Below are positions 52,756-61,926 of a stretch of DNA of 64,000 bases, piece after piece (the stretch's first letter is position 1; each line of letters begins with the position of its first letter). The stretch covers positions 84,605 through 148,604 of the forward strand of contig NZ_MASN01000040.1 of NCBI RefSeq assembly GCF_001861355.1, read 5' to 3'. The stretch is from Natrialba sp. SSL1. Its GTDB lineage: Archaea; Halobacteriota; Halobacteria; Halobacteriales; Natrialbaceae. A model generated the notes under the pieces. The model was not told the origin of the DNA, did no database searches, and saw only the letters and a program-made list of their open reading frames with translations. Position numbers and translations under genes: made by a program.

Positions 52756-53370
52756 TTACTTCGACGTCGATTCCGGTGCGTACAGCGTGCGTTCGAGTGT
52801 TGCGACGAGTTCATCGCTCGTATCGGGGAGCCACGCCGTCGTCGTCACAGTCGTTCGTCGGAAGAAAATGCCCTGCAGCGTCACACACAGTACTTCGGCC
52901 ACTCGCCCTGATTCACAGTCGACGAACGTCCCCGAATCGATGCCCGCCTCGATAACCGACTGGAGCCAGTCTCGAAACACCCGGTCGCTCCGAGTGAAGT
53001 GTTCGCGGTATGCGGTGTCGTGAGCGGCTTGCGCGCGCAGTTCGATGAACGCCCGGCGGACCGACTCCTCGGGATCGGAGTTCGCTGGCGCACAGATGCG
53101 TTCGATCGCCTCTTCGAGGGTCACCCGTGGATCATCGACCGTCTCGTCCAGCGTCGACTCGAGATAGTCGAGCATGTACTCGAGACACGAGAGGACGAGT
53201 TCGTCCTTGCCGTCGTAGTGATGGTAGATCAGCGACTGACTCTTCTCGAGTTCGTCGCCGATTACCGAGAGCGTGAGGTCAGCGTAGCCGTGGTCACAGA
53301 GTGCTCGGTAGGTTGCCGCCAGAATTTCCTCACGCGTTCCGGAGACGGTCTCGAACGGATCGACACTCAT
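52756..53370 (-). CDS. TetR/AcrR-family repressor
   Basis: A 204-residue regulator. The N-terminal HTH is REEILAATYRALCDHGYADL then TLSVIGDELEKSQSLIYHHY, the standard TetR pattern, followed by DGKDELVLSCLEYMLDYLES. The ligand-binding C-terminal half has AFIELRAQAAHDTAYREHF. It is divergent from the S-layer-like/MMPL operon, and a perfect palindrome lies upstream of that operon's TATA box. It probably represses the transporter operon and responds to a hydrophobic ligand, by analogy with AcrR. The start codon is the first Met before the HTH. Confidence 0.92.
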   Translation of the reverse strand: MSVDPFETVSGTREEILAATYRALCDHGYADLTLSVIGDELEKSQSLIYHHYDGKDELVLSCLEYMLDYLESTLDETVDDPRVTLEEAIERICAPANSDPEESVRRAFIELRAQAAHDTAYREHFTRSDRVFRDWLQSVIEAGIDSGTFVDCESGRVAEVLCVTLQGIFFRRTTVTTTAWLPDTSDELVATLERTLYAPESTSK

Positions 53371-53567
53371 CAGGCCAGGAACCCCACTGCAGCGGTTGTC
53401 GATTGTGTCGCACGAGAGGGATAGAACTGGATCGAGACGTGTCGGCTCAGTCGCTTCCAGTTGCTGTGTTTCCTTCTTTCAGGTTTTTTGCCTCCAGTAT
53501 TCTTGTCACCGGTATTAACCCACGTATCGTGCATACCAACGTGGTGTAGACGCCACCGCATAAGTGT

Positions 53568-53583
53568 TTGAATGAACATTCAA
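53568..53583. promoter_or_regulatory. Perfect palindrome, probable TetR operator
   Basis: TTGAATG-AA-CATTCAA is a perfect 16-bp palindrome just 8 bases upstream of the TATA-like box at 53592-53600, between the TetR gene and the operon it probably controls. Half-sites TGAATG/CATTCA recur in operators of this family. Confidence 0.7.
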
Positions 53584-53591
53584 TCAAAAGT

Positions 53592-53600
53592 GCTATATAC
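53592..53600 (+). promoter_or_regulatory. TATA box of the S-layer-like/MMPL operon
   Basis: GCTATATAC, 22 bases before an ATG at 53623. Repressor bound at the adjacent palindrome would block TFB/TBP. Confidence 0.6.
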
Positions 53601-53622
53601 GATCTGCCGACTGTATCACATA

Positions 53623-53727
53623 ATGACCTATTCTCGCGTCCGGTCGTGGAAGCGACTCGCTCACTACTGTGAGCTATCCATCGACATGGCAACACAGCAC
53701 CGAGTCGAGAATGGAGGCGCCACATGA
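53623..53727 (+). CDS. Candidate 34-residue leaderless small ORF coupled to the next gene
   Basis: An ATG at 53623 lies 22 bases after the TATA box, exactly where a leaderless mRNA should start. It opens a 34-codon frame (MTYSRVRSWKRLAHYCELSI, then DMATQHRVENGGAT) whose TGA overlaps the ATG of the next gene (ATGA at 53724-53727). The product is basic, unlike most haloarchaeal proteins. It may be a leader peptide that couples translation of the operon, or a chance frame. Confidence 0.4.
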   Translation: MTYSRVRSWKRLAHYCELSIDMATQHRVENGGAT

Positions 53728-55325
53728 GCCGGTCCAGGGGCACCGCTGTGCTCGTGGTGCTCGGGTTCTGTCTCCTTGCGCTTCTCGCCCTCCCGACGAT
53801 CGGTGGCGCCCTCGAACGAGGTGAACCGAATCTCGAACTCTATCTCTCGGACAACGAGGTCGCTCCCGGCGGGACTGAAGCGATCGAGATCGACATCCAG
53901 AACGATGCTGAACTGACCGTCGGTAGCGGCCAGGAAGTGCTGACGGCTCGCGCAACGTCGGTCGAACTCGAGGATACGGGGCCGTTCGAGTCGAAGTCCG
54001 GTGAAACCGCAGTCGGGCCGATTCAGGACGGGCAGATCGTCTCCGTCCCACAGCAGATCGAGGTGCCGAACGATATCGAGCCCGGTGAATACGATGTGTC
54101 GGTTCGTGTGCGCTACGCATACACGAGTATGGTTTCTGATCGCGCTGGCGTTACACAACGACAAACCGCCTCGGAAACCCACGACGTGACCGTCGTCGTT
54201 CCCGACGAACCACGGTTCGACATTACTGATGTGAAGACCGACGTCGAACCGGGTGCAAGCGGCCCTGCAACGATCGAAGTGACGAACACGGGGACGGAAC
54301 AGGCAAACGCCACACGTGCCACGATCACCGGTGGGACTGGCGTCACGATCGACGGCAGCACGCTGGAGGCACCAGCAGAGGAGATCATCGGTGATCTCGA
54401 ACCGAACGAGTCGACGACGTTCGGTGTCGATGTTGCACTCGAGGACACACTGAGCGGCGGCGAAAAGCCACTCGACATCCAGTTCAGCTACCGCGATTCC
54501 TCGGGTATCGAACGCGAGAGCCAGTCCAAAACGGCGAGCCTCGTTCCCGCTTCGGAGCAGTCGTTCTCGATCGACAATCTCGAGGACACCCTCGCTGTCG
54601 GCTACGACGGCGAAATCACCGGTGAACTCACGAACGACGGGCCACGAGCGGTCGACGACGCAGTGTTGATCGTCGAACCGATGAGCGAGTCGTTGTTCAT
54701 CGAGGATACGCGCTACGCGCTGCCAGAGCTCGATGCCGGTGAAACGACGACGTTCCGCTATCCGACCGACGTGAGCGGACAGGCCGATGAGGGGCCACGC
54801 CAGCTTCGATTCTCCGTCGAGTACACCGGGAGCGGTGACGCCACACTCGAGGACGGTCCGATTTCAGAGCGCGTCTTCGTTGACCCACAACACGATGAGT
54901 TCAGCCTGACTGACGACGGGATTTCCGTCCCGCAGGGTGAGCAGACGTCGTTTGACCTCGTGATTACCAACGAGCGCCAGGAGACGTTGTCGAATATCGA
55001 CGCGAAGCTGTACACCGATAGTCCGTTGCAGACGAGCAACGACGAGGCGTTCGTTTCGGAACTCGCGCCCGGTGAGTCCGCGACGATGACGTTCGACGTG
55101 TCGGCGTCCGCCGACGCGCCAGCCGAAACGCACCCGATTGAACTCGACTTCGAGTACGAGACCGAACGCGGTGAGACGACGATTTCGGACGTCTACCAGC
55201 ATCCGATCGATGTCGACGCCGTCGAGACCGACGACGGTGGCAGCTTCATCGGCTCGGCGGTCGGCCTGATGGCAGCGCTCACAGCGGTTGGTCTCGGCCT
55301 CGGGTTCTGGTGGCGGCGCACGTGA
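53724..55325 (+). CDS. Secreted S-layer-domain-like (COG1361) protein, RND partner
   Basis: A 533-residue protein with an N-terminal signal or anchor helix (GTAVLVVLGFCLLALLALPT), four or five repeated Ig-like domains of about 110 residues each (motifs such as EPGASGPATIEVTNTGTEQA, VPQGEQTSFDLVITNERQET, VPNDIEPGEYDVSVRVRY), and a C-terminal TM (FIGSAVGLMAALTAVGLGLG) with WWRRT. It looks like an exposed membrane-anchored protein of the COG1361 type. An MMPL/RND transporter follows 94 bases on, a pairing common in haloarchaea, so it may be a periplasm-side accessory subunit. The upstream TetR likely represses the pair. Confidence 0.85.
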   Translation: MSRSRGTAVLVVLGFCLLALLALPTIGGALERGEPNLELYLSDNEVAPGGTEAIEIDIQNDAELTVGSGQEVLTARATSVELEDTGPFESKSGETAVGPIQDGQIVSVPQQIEVPNDIEPGEYDVSVRVRYAYTSMVSDRAGVTQRQTASETHDVTVVVPDEPRFDITDVKTDVEPGASGPATIEVTNTGTEQANATRATITGGTGVTIDGSTLEAPAEEIIGDLEPNESTTFGVDVALEDTLSGGEKPLDIQFSYRDSSGIERESQSKTASLVPASEQSFSIDNLEDTLAVGYDGEITGELTNDGPRAVDDAVLIVEPMSESLFIEDTRYALPELDAGETTTFRYPTDVSGQADEGPRQLRFSVEYTGSGDATLEDGPISERVFVDPQHDEFSLTDDGISVPQGEQTSFDLVITNERQETLSNIDAKLYTDSPLQTSNDEAFVSELAPGESATMTFDVSASADAPAETHPIELDFEYETERGETTISDVYQHPIDVDAVETDDGGSFIGSAVGLMAALTAVGLGLGFWWRRT

Positions 55326-55419
55326 GCGAACGGATGTGTCGACTCACCGTTTCACGCCGTGAACCCAGTTTCAGGGCCTCCTGTAAGCAAACCAGTGTCG
55401 GACGAATGTCCAAAGAGCG

Positions 55420-58071
55420 ATGAGTGAAGATCGATCGGATCAGCCGGCGGAGACACGAGGAGAGTCGGCATCAGAGACATCGTCACCGGAGAGCGGTGAT
55501 ACCGGTGTGACCCTCTTTGGGAGCCTCAGTGATCGGCTCGGCTCGCTCGGTGGTGGCTCCGGTAGTAGTTCGGATGGTGGATCAGCTGGCGGATCGCGCG
55601 GCGATGATCCGTTTACTCGCCGCGTCAATCCCCTAATTACGAACCGACCCTGGACCGTCGTTCTAGTCTTTCTCCTGCTGACGGGTGTCTTCCTCGGCGG
55701 TGCAATTGGTGGTGGTGCCGGGCAGGAAGCCGGTGCTGACCAGTTCACCGAAGACACCGAGGCCTACGAGGCGTTCGAGGACATGCAGGAGAACTTCGAC
55801 CGTGGTGACCGGTCGAGCGGTGGCACATCGGCACAGCTGTTCATTACGGACGAGCGAAACGTCCTTTCGGAGCAGAATCTGTTACGGATGCTCGAGTTCC
55901 AGGACCGGATCGAGAACGACGGCGACCTTCGGGTTGTCTCGAGTACCAGTCCAGCCTCGCTCGTTGCCACACAACTCGACCCGTCGGCGACGACGCCCGA
56001 AGAACAGTACCGGGCGGTCGACAGAGCGTCTCAACGCCAACTCGATGAGGCGATTGCAACAGCCGACGAGACGAGCGGACTACCAGTGAGTACAGACTTC
56101 ACTCGCTCGTCGGCGAGTGCGAGCGTCGCACAGGTCGCGATCACGTACGATACGCCGCCGATGGCAGAGACGAGTGACTACGCGAATCTGCAGTTCGAGA
56201 CCCAGGATCTGGCGAACGAAATCGACGGCTTCGACACCGACGACAACGTCGTTATCTTCGGCGACGCGATTCTCGAAGAGGAGACCCTGCAGTTGCTCGG
56301 CGACACCTCGATCGTCGTCTTCCCGGCAGCGATCATCCTGATCCTGTTCTTCTTGCTGGTCGCCTACCGTGATCCGATCGACCTCGGACTGGGACTCGTC
56401 GCGTTGGTGATGACGATGATCTGGACGTTCGGGTTCATGGGATTCGCCCAGATACCGTTCTCTGATGCACTAATAACCGTCTTCCCGCTGTTGCTCGCAG
56501 TCGGGATTGACTTCGGGATTCACATCATCAACCGGTATCGCGAGGAGCGCACGACCGGTGTCCCGATCGGAGAGGCAATGCAGATTACGACCGGGCAGTT
56601 GACGACGGCGTTGCTCATCGTCACCCTGACGACCGTCTTCAGTTTCGGTGCGAATCTGCTCAGCGACATGACCCGCGACTTCGGGATCGTGGCTGCTGCG
56701 GGGATCATCTTCACCTTCCTCATCTTCGGTGTCTTCTTGCCAGCGGGGAAGGTCGGGTTCGACCGACTCCGCGAGGGGACCCGGTTCCCCGAGTTCGGAT
56801 CGACGCCGCTCGGAAGCGAGCAGTCGTTCCTGGGACGGGTGCTCCCGGTCGGCGTCCACATCGCTCGGGCGATTCCAGTGCTCTTTCTCGTCGCGATGCT
56901 CGTCATTGGGACCGGTGCTGCCGCGTACGGAACCGGTGTCGACACCGAGTTCGACGACGAGGCGTTCTTCCCCGATGAGGAACGTCTCGAGCAGTACGAA
57001 GCACTTCCCGAGCCGTTTGCAGCAGGCGACTACACCTTCTTGACGGTGCTCGATCACATGGAAGAGGACTTCGAGCAGGGGCTTGAGGGATCGGTGACCG
57101 TCTACATCGAGGACCCAGGTCTCAGAGACGACGACGCACTCAGGGAGATCGATCAGGCGCTCCAGCGTCCGCCCGACGCCTTCGAATCGGATGGCAGACA
57201 GGCCGACGCGAATAGTCTGCTCGATACGATCGAGGCACAGGCGGCCGCAGATCCAGCGTTCGATGCGACTGTCACACGATACGACAGTAGCGGTGACGAG
57301 ATACCCGACCGTGAGATCGACGCCGTTTACGACGCGTTGTTCGACACCGCGCCAGACGAGACCGCGGACCGGTTGACGACCGACCGGGGTGCCACACGGA
57401 TCGACATCCAGGTCGACGTCGACGCCGAGCAGGACGAGGCCGTCGCTGCGGCGACCGAGGTTGCAAACGATATGACACTCGATGCAACACCGACCGGTCA
57501 GCTCGTGCTGTTCGAGACCGTCATCGAGCAGACGACCGACTCGTCGATCACCAGCCTGTTCGTCGCGTTCGTATTGACGATTATCTTCCTCGTACTCTCG
57601 TACTGGTGGCTCGAGGGCCGAGCCATCTACGGCGTCATCAACCTCGTTCCCGTGTTGCTCGCCGTTGCACTGCTCGCAGGATCGATGCGACTGTTCGACA
57701 TCCCGCTGAGTCCGATCAACGCGCCGATCCTCTCGGTATCGATCGGACTCGGCGTCGACTACACGGTCCACCTGATGCACCGGTTCGTCGACGAGTACGA
57801 AGAACGCGAGGACACCCACGAGGCGCTGCTCGTGACCGTGCAGGGAACCGGCGGCGCGCTCACCGGTAGTATGCTCACGACCGTCTGTGGTCTCGGCGTG
57901 CTGTACCTTGCACTGATCCCGCTGATCATGGAGTTCGGCCTGCTGCTCGCACTCGGCGTCTTCTACGCCTGGTTCACGTCGATTCTCGTCCTCCCGTCGG
58001 TCGTGATCGTCTGGGACCGTCTCGAGCAACGCTACGGGGAACTCGAGTGGTTCCCGTCGGCGACGGCGTGA
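55420..58071 (+). CDS. RND/MMPL-family transporter
   Basis: An 883-residue polytopic protein with a Ser/Gly/Asp-rich cytosolic N-terminus, TM1 (RPWTVVLVFLLLTGVFLGG), a large external domain, TM2-6 (from about 290; GDTSIVVFPAAIILILFFLL, ALVMTMIWTFGFMGFAQIPF), a second external domain (about 510-700) and TM8-12 (ITSLFVAFVLTIIFLVLSYW, SVSIGLGVDYTVHLMHRFVD). The GxDY/H and GIDFGIHIINRYREE motifs in TM4 and TM10 are the proton-relay positions of MMPL and SSD proteins. Substrates could be lipids or hydrophobic compounds. It is co-transcribed with the S-layer-like gene and probably repressed by TetR. Confidence 0.92.
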   Translation: MSEDRSDQPAETRGESASETSSPESGDTGVTLFGSLSDRLGSLGGGSGSSSDGGSAGGSRGDDPFTRRVNPLITNRPWTVVLVFLLLTGVFLGGAIGGGAGQEAGADQFTEDTEAYEAFEDMQENFDRGDRSSGGTSAQLFITDERNVLSEQNLLRMLEFQDRIENDGDLRVVSSTSPASLVATQLDPSATTPEEQYRAVDRASQRQLDEAIATADETSGLPVSTDFTRSSASASVAQVAITYDTPPMAETSDYANLQFETQDLANEIDGFDTDDNVVIFGDAILEEETLQLLGDTSIVVFPAAIILILFFLLVAYRDPIDLGLGLVALVMTMIWTFGFMGFAQIPFSDALITVFPLLLAVGIDFGIHIINRYREERTTGVPIGEAMQITTGQLTTALLIVTLTTVFSFGANLLSDMTRDFGIVAAAGIIFTFLIFGVFLPAGKVGFDRLREGTRFPEFGSTPLGSEQSFLGRVLPVGVHIARAIPVLFLVAMLVIGTGAAAYGTGVDTEFDDEAFFPDEERLEQYEALPEPFAAGDYTFLTVLDHMEEDFEQGLEGSVTVYIEDPGLRDDDALREIDQALQRPPDAFESDGRQADANSLLDTIEAQAAADPAFDATVTRYDSSGDEIPDREIDAVYDALFDTAPDETADRLTTDRGATRIDIQVDVDAEQDEAVAAATEVANDMTLDATPTGQLVLFETVIEQTTDSSITSLFVAFVLTIIFLVLSYWWLEGRAIYGVINLVPVLLAVALLAGSMRLFDIPLSPINAPILSVSIGLGVDYTVHLMHRFVDEYEEREDTHEALLVTVQGTGGALTGSMLTTVCGLGVLYLALIPLIMEFGLLLALGVFYAWFTSILVLPSVVIVWDRLEQRYGELEWFPSATA

Positions 58072-58115
58072 CGATGTCGATAAAACTTCGGACCGCTTCT
58101 GTTGTCAGCCTCGAG

Positions 58116-58622
58116 TCAGCCGTCTGCCGACCATCGACTGAGAAGCCAGACCACGAGTGCACTTACGCCCGCGACAAGCGCCGGCCATCGATCACTGCTC
58201 AGGAACAGATCCGCCGCCGGGAATCGATAGTCCGAAATCGGCCAGAACACCGCGTAGGAGTACCCAGTGGCAGTCACGAGCACGATATCGAGGATGTGAT
58301 GAGAGACGACTCCGACGACGATGAGGGCGAGCGCCTGCCGTCGGAGTTCCGGTGCGACGAACAACGATCCAAAGAGGGCGACGATGAGCGTTCCAACAAG
58401 CGTGTGCAGCGGTGCCCAGGAGAACGGACTCCCGAGCAGGAACGAGACCGCGGGATCCGGAAGTAGCAGCTCGACCTTGACGAAGTCGGGTACGAGTGCG
58501 CCGATCATCACCAGCGTCACGTGCACCGGTCGCATCCACCCGTAGCGCATCGACAGCAGCGTCCCAATCACGTACCCAGCCAGCACGTGGGTTAACACGT
58601 CAGCCACGGCGCTCACCCCCAT
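58116..58622 (-). CDS. YdjM-type membrane-bound metal-dependent hydrolase family protein
   Basis: A 168-residue membrane protein. The family signature includes DVLTHVLAGYVIGTLL with His, PDFVKVELLL after GALVPDF, the middle LHTLVGTLIVALFGS and VVSHHILDIVLVTATGYSYA, all conserved His/Asp positions of the LexA-binding/YdjM (DUF457) family, although enzymatic activity is unproven. It begins within the 3' end of the upstream gene (overlap 23 bases), so the two are an operon. Confidence 0.82.
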   Translation of the reverse strand: MGVSAVADVLTHVLAGYVIGTLLSMRYGWMRPVHVTLVMIGALVPDFVKVELLLPDPAVSFLLGSPFSWAPLHTLVGTLIVALFGSLFVAPELRRQALALIVVGVVSHHILDIVLVTATGYSYAVFWPISDYRFPAADLFLSSDRWPALVAGVSALVVWLLSRWSADG

Positions 58623-59196
58623 CGTCGCTATGGGTAAACGCTCGGAGTGTCGCGACCCCATCCGAGAACTGACTCGAGAGCCAGGCTGTCACGGACAGCC
58701 GCTGCTCTCGCGGCACGAACGCCAGCCGTGTCCGGTCGAAGCGCCAGCCACACGCAAACCGGCCGACGACCCACAATCCACCGAGTAGCGATACTGCGTA
58801 CATGTACTGCATCTCGCTCGACTGCCGAGCGACCGTTCGGTCCGCGGCCAGCGTCGACTCGTCCTCGAGTGTCCCGTGAGCGGAGAGCTGGTCACCGGAC
58901 TCGAGTGGGCCATCGGTATTCACCAGCGTGTCCTCGGCGTCGACGACGGTGAACTGACCGTAGCCACTGGCTCTGGTTGCGATGACGACCGGATCAGTGT
59001 CGACGACTTCGCCGCCGAGTGTGACTTCAGAGCCGACGTAGGCGGCTCGATCCTGTGGGACGTCGGTTTCGTCGGGACCTGGTTGTTCCATCGGTTCGGC
59101 CGGCGATGCGCCGGCCCAGACCATGAGTCCGAAGAGGAGCGCAAGCAAGAGCAGGGCTGCGAGCAGGCGACCGCGCTGACCGAACGGTTCCGCCAT
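58600..59196 (-). CDS. Membrane-anchored protein with OB-fold-like domain
   Basis: A 198-residue protein. An N-terminal TM helix (LLAALLLLALLFGLMVWAG) is followed by an external beta domain (YVGSEVTLGGEVVDTDPVVI, YGQFTVVDAEDT, SGDQLSAHGTLEDESTLAAD) that looks like an OB fold as in nucleic-acid-binding and YgiW-like proteins. A second TM lies in AVSLLGGLWVVGRFACGW. The C-terminus ends with a basic-acidic mix. Function is unknown. The YdjM-like gene overlaps its end. Confidence 0.7.
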   Translation of the reverse strand: MAEPFGQRGRLLAALLLLALLFGLMVWAGASPAEPMEQPGPDETDVPQDRAAYVGSEVTLGGEVVDTDPVVIATRASGYGQFTVVDAEDTLVNTDGPLESGDQLSAHGTLEDESTLAADRTVARQSSEMQYMYAVSLLGGLWVVGRFACGWRFDRTRLAFVPREQRLSVTAWLSSQFSDGVATLRAFTHSDDGGERRG

Positions 59197-59285
59197 GTGT
59201 TCGGATAGAGAGAACGGAAGAGTGGGAATAGGTTTTCTGATCCGATTCTCGTGGTACCGTTTCGGGAGTGGTTCCGGTCCCTCGC

Positions 59286-60800
59286 TTAGCGTCTAATGTC
59301 CTCGAGTACCTTCCAGAGCTGGCGGATCACGATCGTACAGTCGAACCAAATGGACTGTTTGCGGATGTACTCGAGATCGTACCGGAGTTTCATGTTCGGG
59401 TCGGTGCTCTTTGCGTCGTTGATCTGCGCGAGACCCGTAAGTCCTGGTTTGACGAACCAGCGCTTTCGCCACGCGGGAACGTCCTGTTCGAGCAACGGTT
59501 CTTCGCTGGTCCAGACCGCACGGGGGCCGACAACACTCATCTCACCGAGCAGAATCGACCACAGCTGTGGGAGTTCGTCGAGGTGGGTTGTTCGGAGGAC
59601 GCGTCCGACTCGCGTAATGCGGTCGTTGTCTTCGTCGTCGGTCGGCGTCGCGGACTCGCCTTCCGGGACCATCGTCCGGAACTTGTAGACTGGGAACGTC
59701 TCACCGAATCCGGCAGTCCGGTGCTGGCTGTACAGCACGGGTCCAGGGCTGTCGAGTTTGATGGCGAGTGCAATGACGAGCATGAGCGGTGCAAACACGA
59801 GCAGTCCGACGGTAGCGAAGCAGATGTCGAAGACGCGCTTGAAGAAGTGATCGAACGGGTCCCATGGTTCGAGGTCGATATCGACCAACGTATCGACAGC
59901 ACCGTTTGCGACTAGTACGCTATCAGCGTACTTGCGATGGACTTTCGCTCGCACACCGTGTTCGTGACAGGCATCGAGCGCACCGAAGAACTCGGCACGG
60001 TCTGGCTGCTGGAAGGCGAGCACAACGGTATCGATGTCGTACTCGATCAGCACGTCTTCGAGTCGCGAGAGACCGCCGAGTCGGGTCAACGAATCGACAG
60101 TGTCGTGTCCCTCGTGACAGAGTGTGCCGGCATTTGGAGCTGTTTCGTTGGCTGTTTCTCCATCCGGATCGTGGCCGTGGTCGCCAGTCTGTTGCTTCGG
60201 TGTCTCTCCGACGACAACGCCACCGTCAGTCGTCAGGTGTGTCCCGGCCGTCCGTTCGTCGAACGAGAAGGTCGCAACCGTCGACGGGCAAAGGTAGCCA
60301 AGCACCGGTGCATCGATTTCGGGAGCGATGCGTTCAATCTGGCCGAGGTCATCGCCGACGATGAGCGTCCGCGAAGCGGTCGTCCCAGGGTGACGACGAA
60401 TACCGAGAAACAGCAGCGGAATCGCCACCAGAAGCATCCCTGCGATCATCGCAAGCGTTGCTCGTGGCAGCCGATGCGACCACTTGAAGTAGCCAAGCGC
60501 TGCGAGTGCGAGCAGTGCGACGATAACGCGCTTCTGGGAGAACACCACCAGATCAAGCGTCCGTCGCGGCTGGGGCTTGTACAGTGGAATGAGACTGCCA
60601 ACGACTGCGAGTACGCTCAATGCAATCGCCCAGTACAGCGACGATCCCGAAAGCACCGTCACCTCAAGTCGGTTGAAAAGTGGGACGTACGTGGTAAAGA
60701 GGGCCTGTGAAACGGGGTGGTTTGCAGCGAGCACGGCAGTGATCGTTACCAGAATCACGCCGAGCATACTTCCGATTCGAAACCGCCACCCAGTCAGCAT
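59286..60800 (-). CDS. Exopolysaccharide/lipid-linked sugar transferase (WcaJ-like)
   Basis: A 504-residue polyisoprenyl-phosphate hexose-1-phosphate transferase. Four or five TM helices (to about 150) lead into a CoA-binding-like domain ([40 protein letters not shown]) and a re-entrant C-terminal catalytic domain: [72 protein letters not shown] and [10 protein letters not shown]. It starts a glycan on a dolichol or undecaprenyl carrier. No other glycan genes are adjacent, so it may serve a cluster elsewhere. A 30-residue His/Asp insertion near 205-235 is haloarchaeal. Confidence 0.93.
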   Translation of the reverse strand: MLTGWRFRIGSMLGVILVTITAVLAANHPVSQALFTTYVPLFNRLEVTVLSGSSLYWAIALSVLAVVGSLIPLYKPQPRRTLDLVVFSQKRVIVALLALAALGYFKWSHRLPRATLAMIAGMLLVAIPLLFLGIRRHPGTTASRTLIVGDDLGQIERIAPEIDAPVLGYLCPSTVATFSFDERTAGTHLTTDGGVVVGETPKQQTGDHGHDPDGETANETAPNAGTLCHEGHDTVDSLTRLGGLSRLEDVLIEYDIDTVVLAFQQPDRAEFFGALDACHEHGVRAKVHRKYADSVLVANGAVDTLVDIDLEPWDPFDHFFKRVFDICFATVGLLVFAPLMLVIALAIKLDSPGPVLYSQHRTAGFGETFPVYKFRTMVPEGESATPTDDEDNDRITRVGRVLRTTHLDELPQLWSILLGEMSVVGPRAVWTSEEPLLEQDVPAWRKRWFVKPGLTGLAQINDAKSTDPNMKLRYDLEYIRKQSIWFDCTIVIRQLWKVLEDIRR

Positions 60801-60983
60801 TCGTTACGACTCACGTGTCGGCGTCGGCATAAAGTTGTTGAATAAATCACCTTCTGACACTGTCTCACCCGCGAGAACGGCCGTATTCGGCCAGTAACGT
60901 TATCACGGATCACTAGCCGTATCAGTCAGAACTCCAGCGCTTGCAACGAGACGACGGAGACAAGCACGAAAGGAAAACGCCGT

Positions 60984-61781
60984 TTAGAACGGGAACAGCG
61001 AGTCGGCGTCCGGATCGCGCTCGAGAAGTTCGATCTCGTGGCCGTCCTGATCCTTTGTGAAGGCGTACATGTTGTCGTTACTCTCGGGGTCGCGGTAGTC
61101 CGGCGCCTCACGAGTTAGCAACTGATCCCAGTCTTCTTCGAGGTCGTCGACACGGACACAGAGGTGTCCCCAGGCATCGCCCATGTCGTAGCTGCGGCCG
61201 TCGTAGTTGTAGGTGAGCTCGAGTGCCATCTCCTCTGGAGCGGCGTCCTCGGGTTTCAGGAAGTAGTTCGCAAAGGAGTCTGCCTCCCAGCGGCCGGTGT
61301 GTTCGTACTCGAACTTGCGGGTCCAGTAACCGAGCGCCTCGTCGGCGTCTTCGACACGGATCATGGTGTGGTCGAGCGACCAGAGCGCGCCCTCGTCGGG
61401 GTCGCGCTTGACAATCTCGATCTCGTGGCCGTCCGGGTCCTTGACGAACGCGTAGCGCCCGCCACAGGACTCGGGATCGCGGTAGTCCTCGACGCCCTCG
61501 TCCATCAGCTGCTGGTAGTAGTCCTCGAGTTCCCCCTCGGGAACGCGGACGGCGATGTGACCCCAGGCGTCGCCGACCTCAAGGTCGTCCTCGCCCTCGT
61601 TGTGGGTGAGTTCGAGCATCGCGCCGTCCTCGTGCATGTCTTCGGGGCCGAGATAGACGATGGTGAAGCCGTCGCCCTCGTAGCGATCTTTCTCCTCGTA
61701 CTCGAGATGGGTCTGGTACCACTCGAGTGACTCCTCGAGGTTTGCGACGCGAAGCATCACGTGGTCGAACGTTCCGTCCAT
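60984..61781 (-). CDS. Double VOC-domain (glyoxalase/dioxygenase fold) protein
   Basis: A 265-residue protein with two VOC domains in tandem. The first starts MDGTFDHVMLRVANLEESLE and the second ALWSLDHTMIRVEDADEALG; both end in a PDG/QDGHEIE metal-binding motif (KDPDGHEIEIVKRD and KDQDGHEIELLERD). Metal-ligand His and Glu positions (DHVMLRV, MLELTHN, DGHEIEIV) are intact in both, so a glyoxalase I or extradiol-like activity is possible. The upstream open frame is not protein-like. It stands alone. Confidence 0.9.
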   Translation of the reverse strand: MDGTFDHVMLRVANLEESLEWYQTHLEYEEKDRYEGDGFTIVYLGPEDMHEDGAMLELTHNEGEDDLEVGDAWGHIAVRVPEGELEDYYQQLMDEGVEDYRDPESCGGRYAFVKDPDGHEIEIVKRDPDEGALWSLDHTMIRVEDADEALGYWTRKFEYEHTGRWEADSFANYFLKPEDAAPEEMALELTYNYDGRSYDMGDAWGHLCVRVDDLEEDWDQLLTREAPDYRDPESNDNMYAFTKDQDGHEIELLERDPDADSLFPF

Positions 61782-61926
61782 AGGCGAGCAAACGCCGGGA
61801 ATTGGCAAAAGAGTGGCGAATGCGGAGGTCTGTTCGGCGTCAGGAGAAGGAGAGCGGCAGTGTGATCGGCTCGGGCGATCGGATCGGTCGGGACGATCGG
61901 CGATGGAGCCGATCTGTCGGTGGCGA

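Noticed and set aside
56470..58029. 519-codon minus-strand open frame within the MMPL gene
   Set aside because: Antisense frame with no recognisable domain; the plus strand has the RND transporter.
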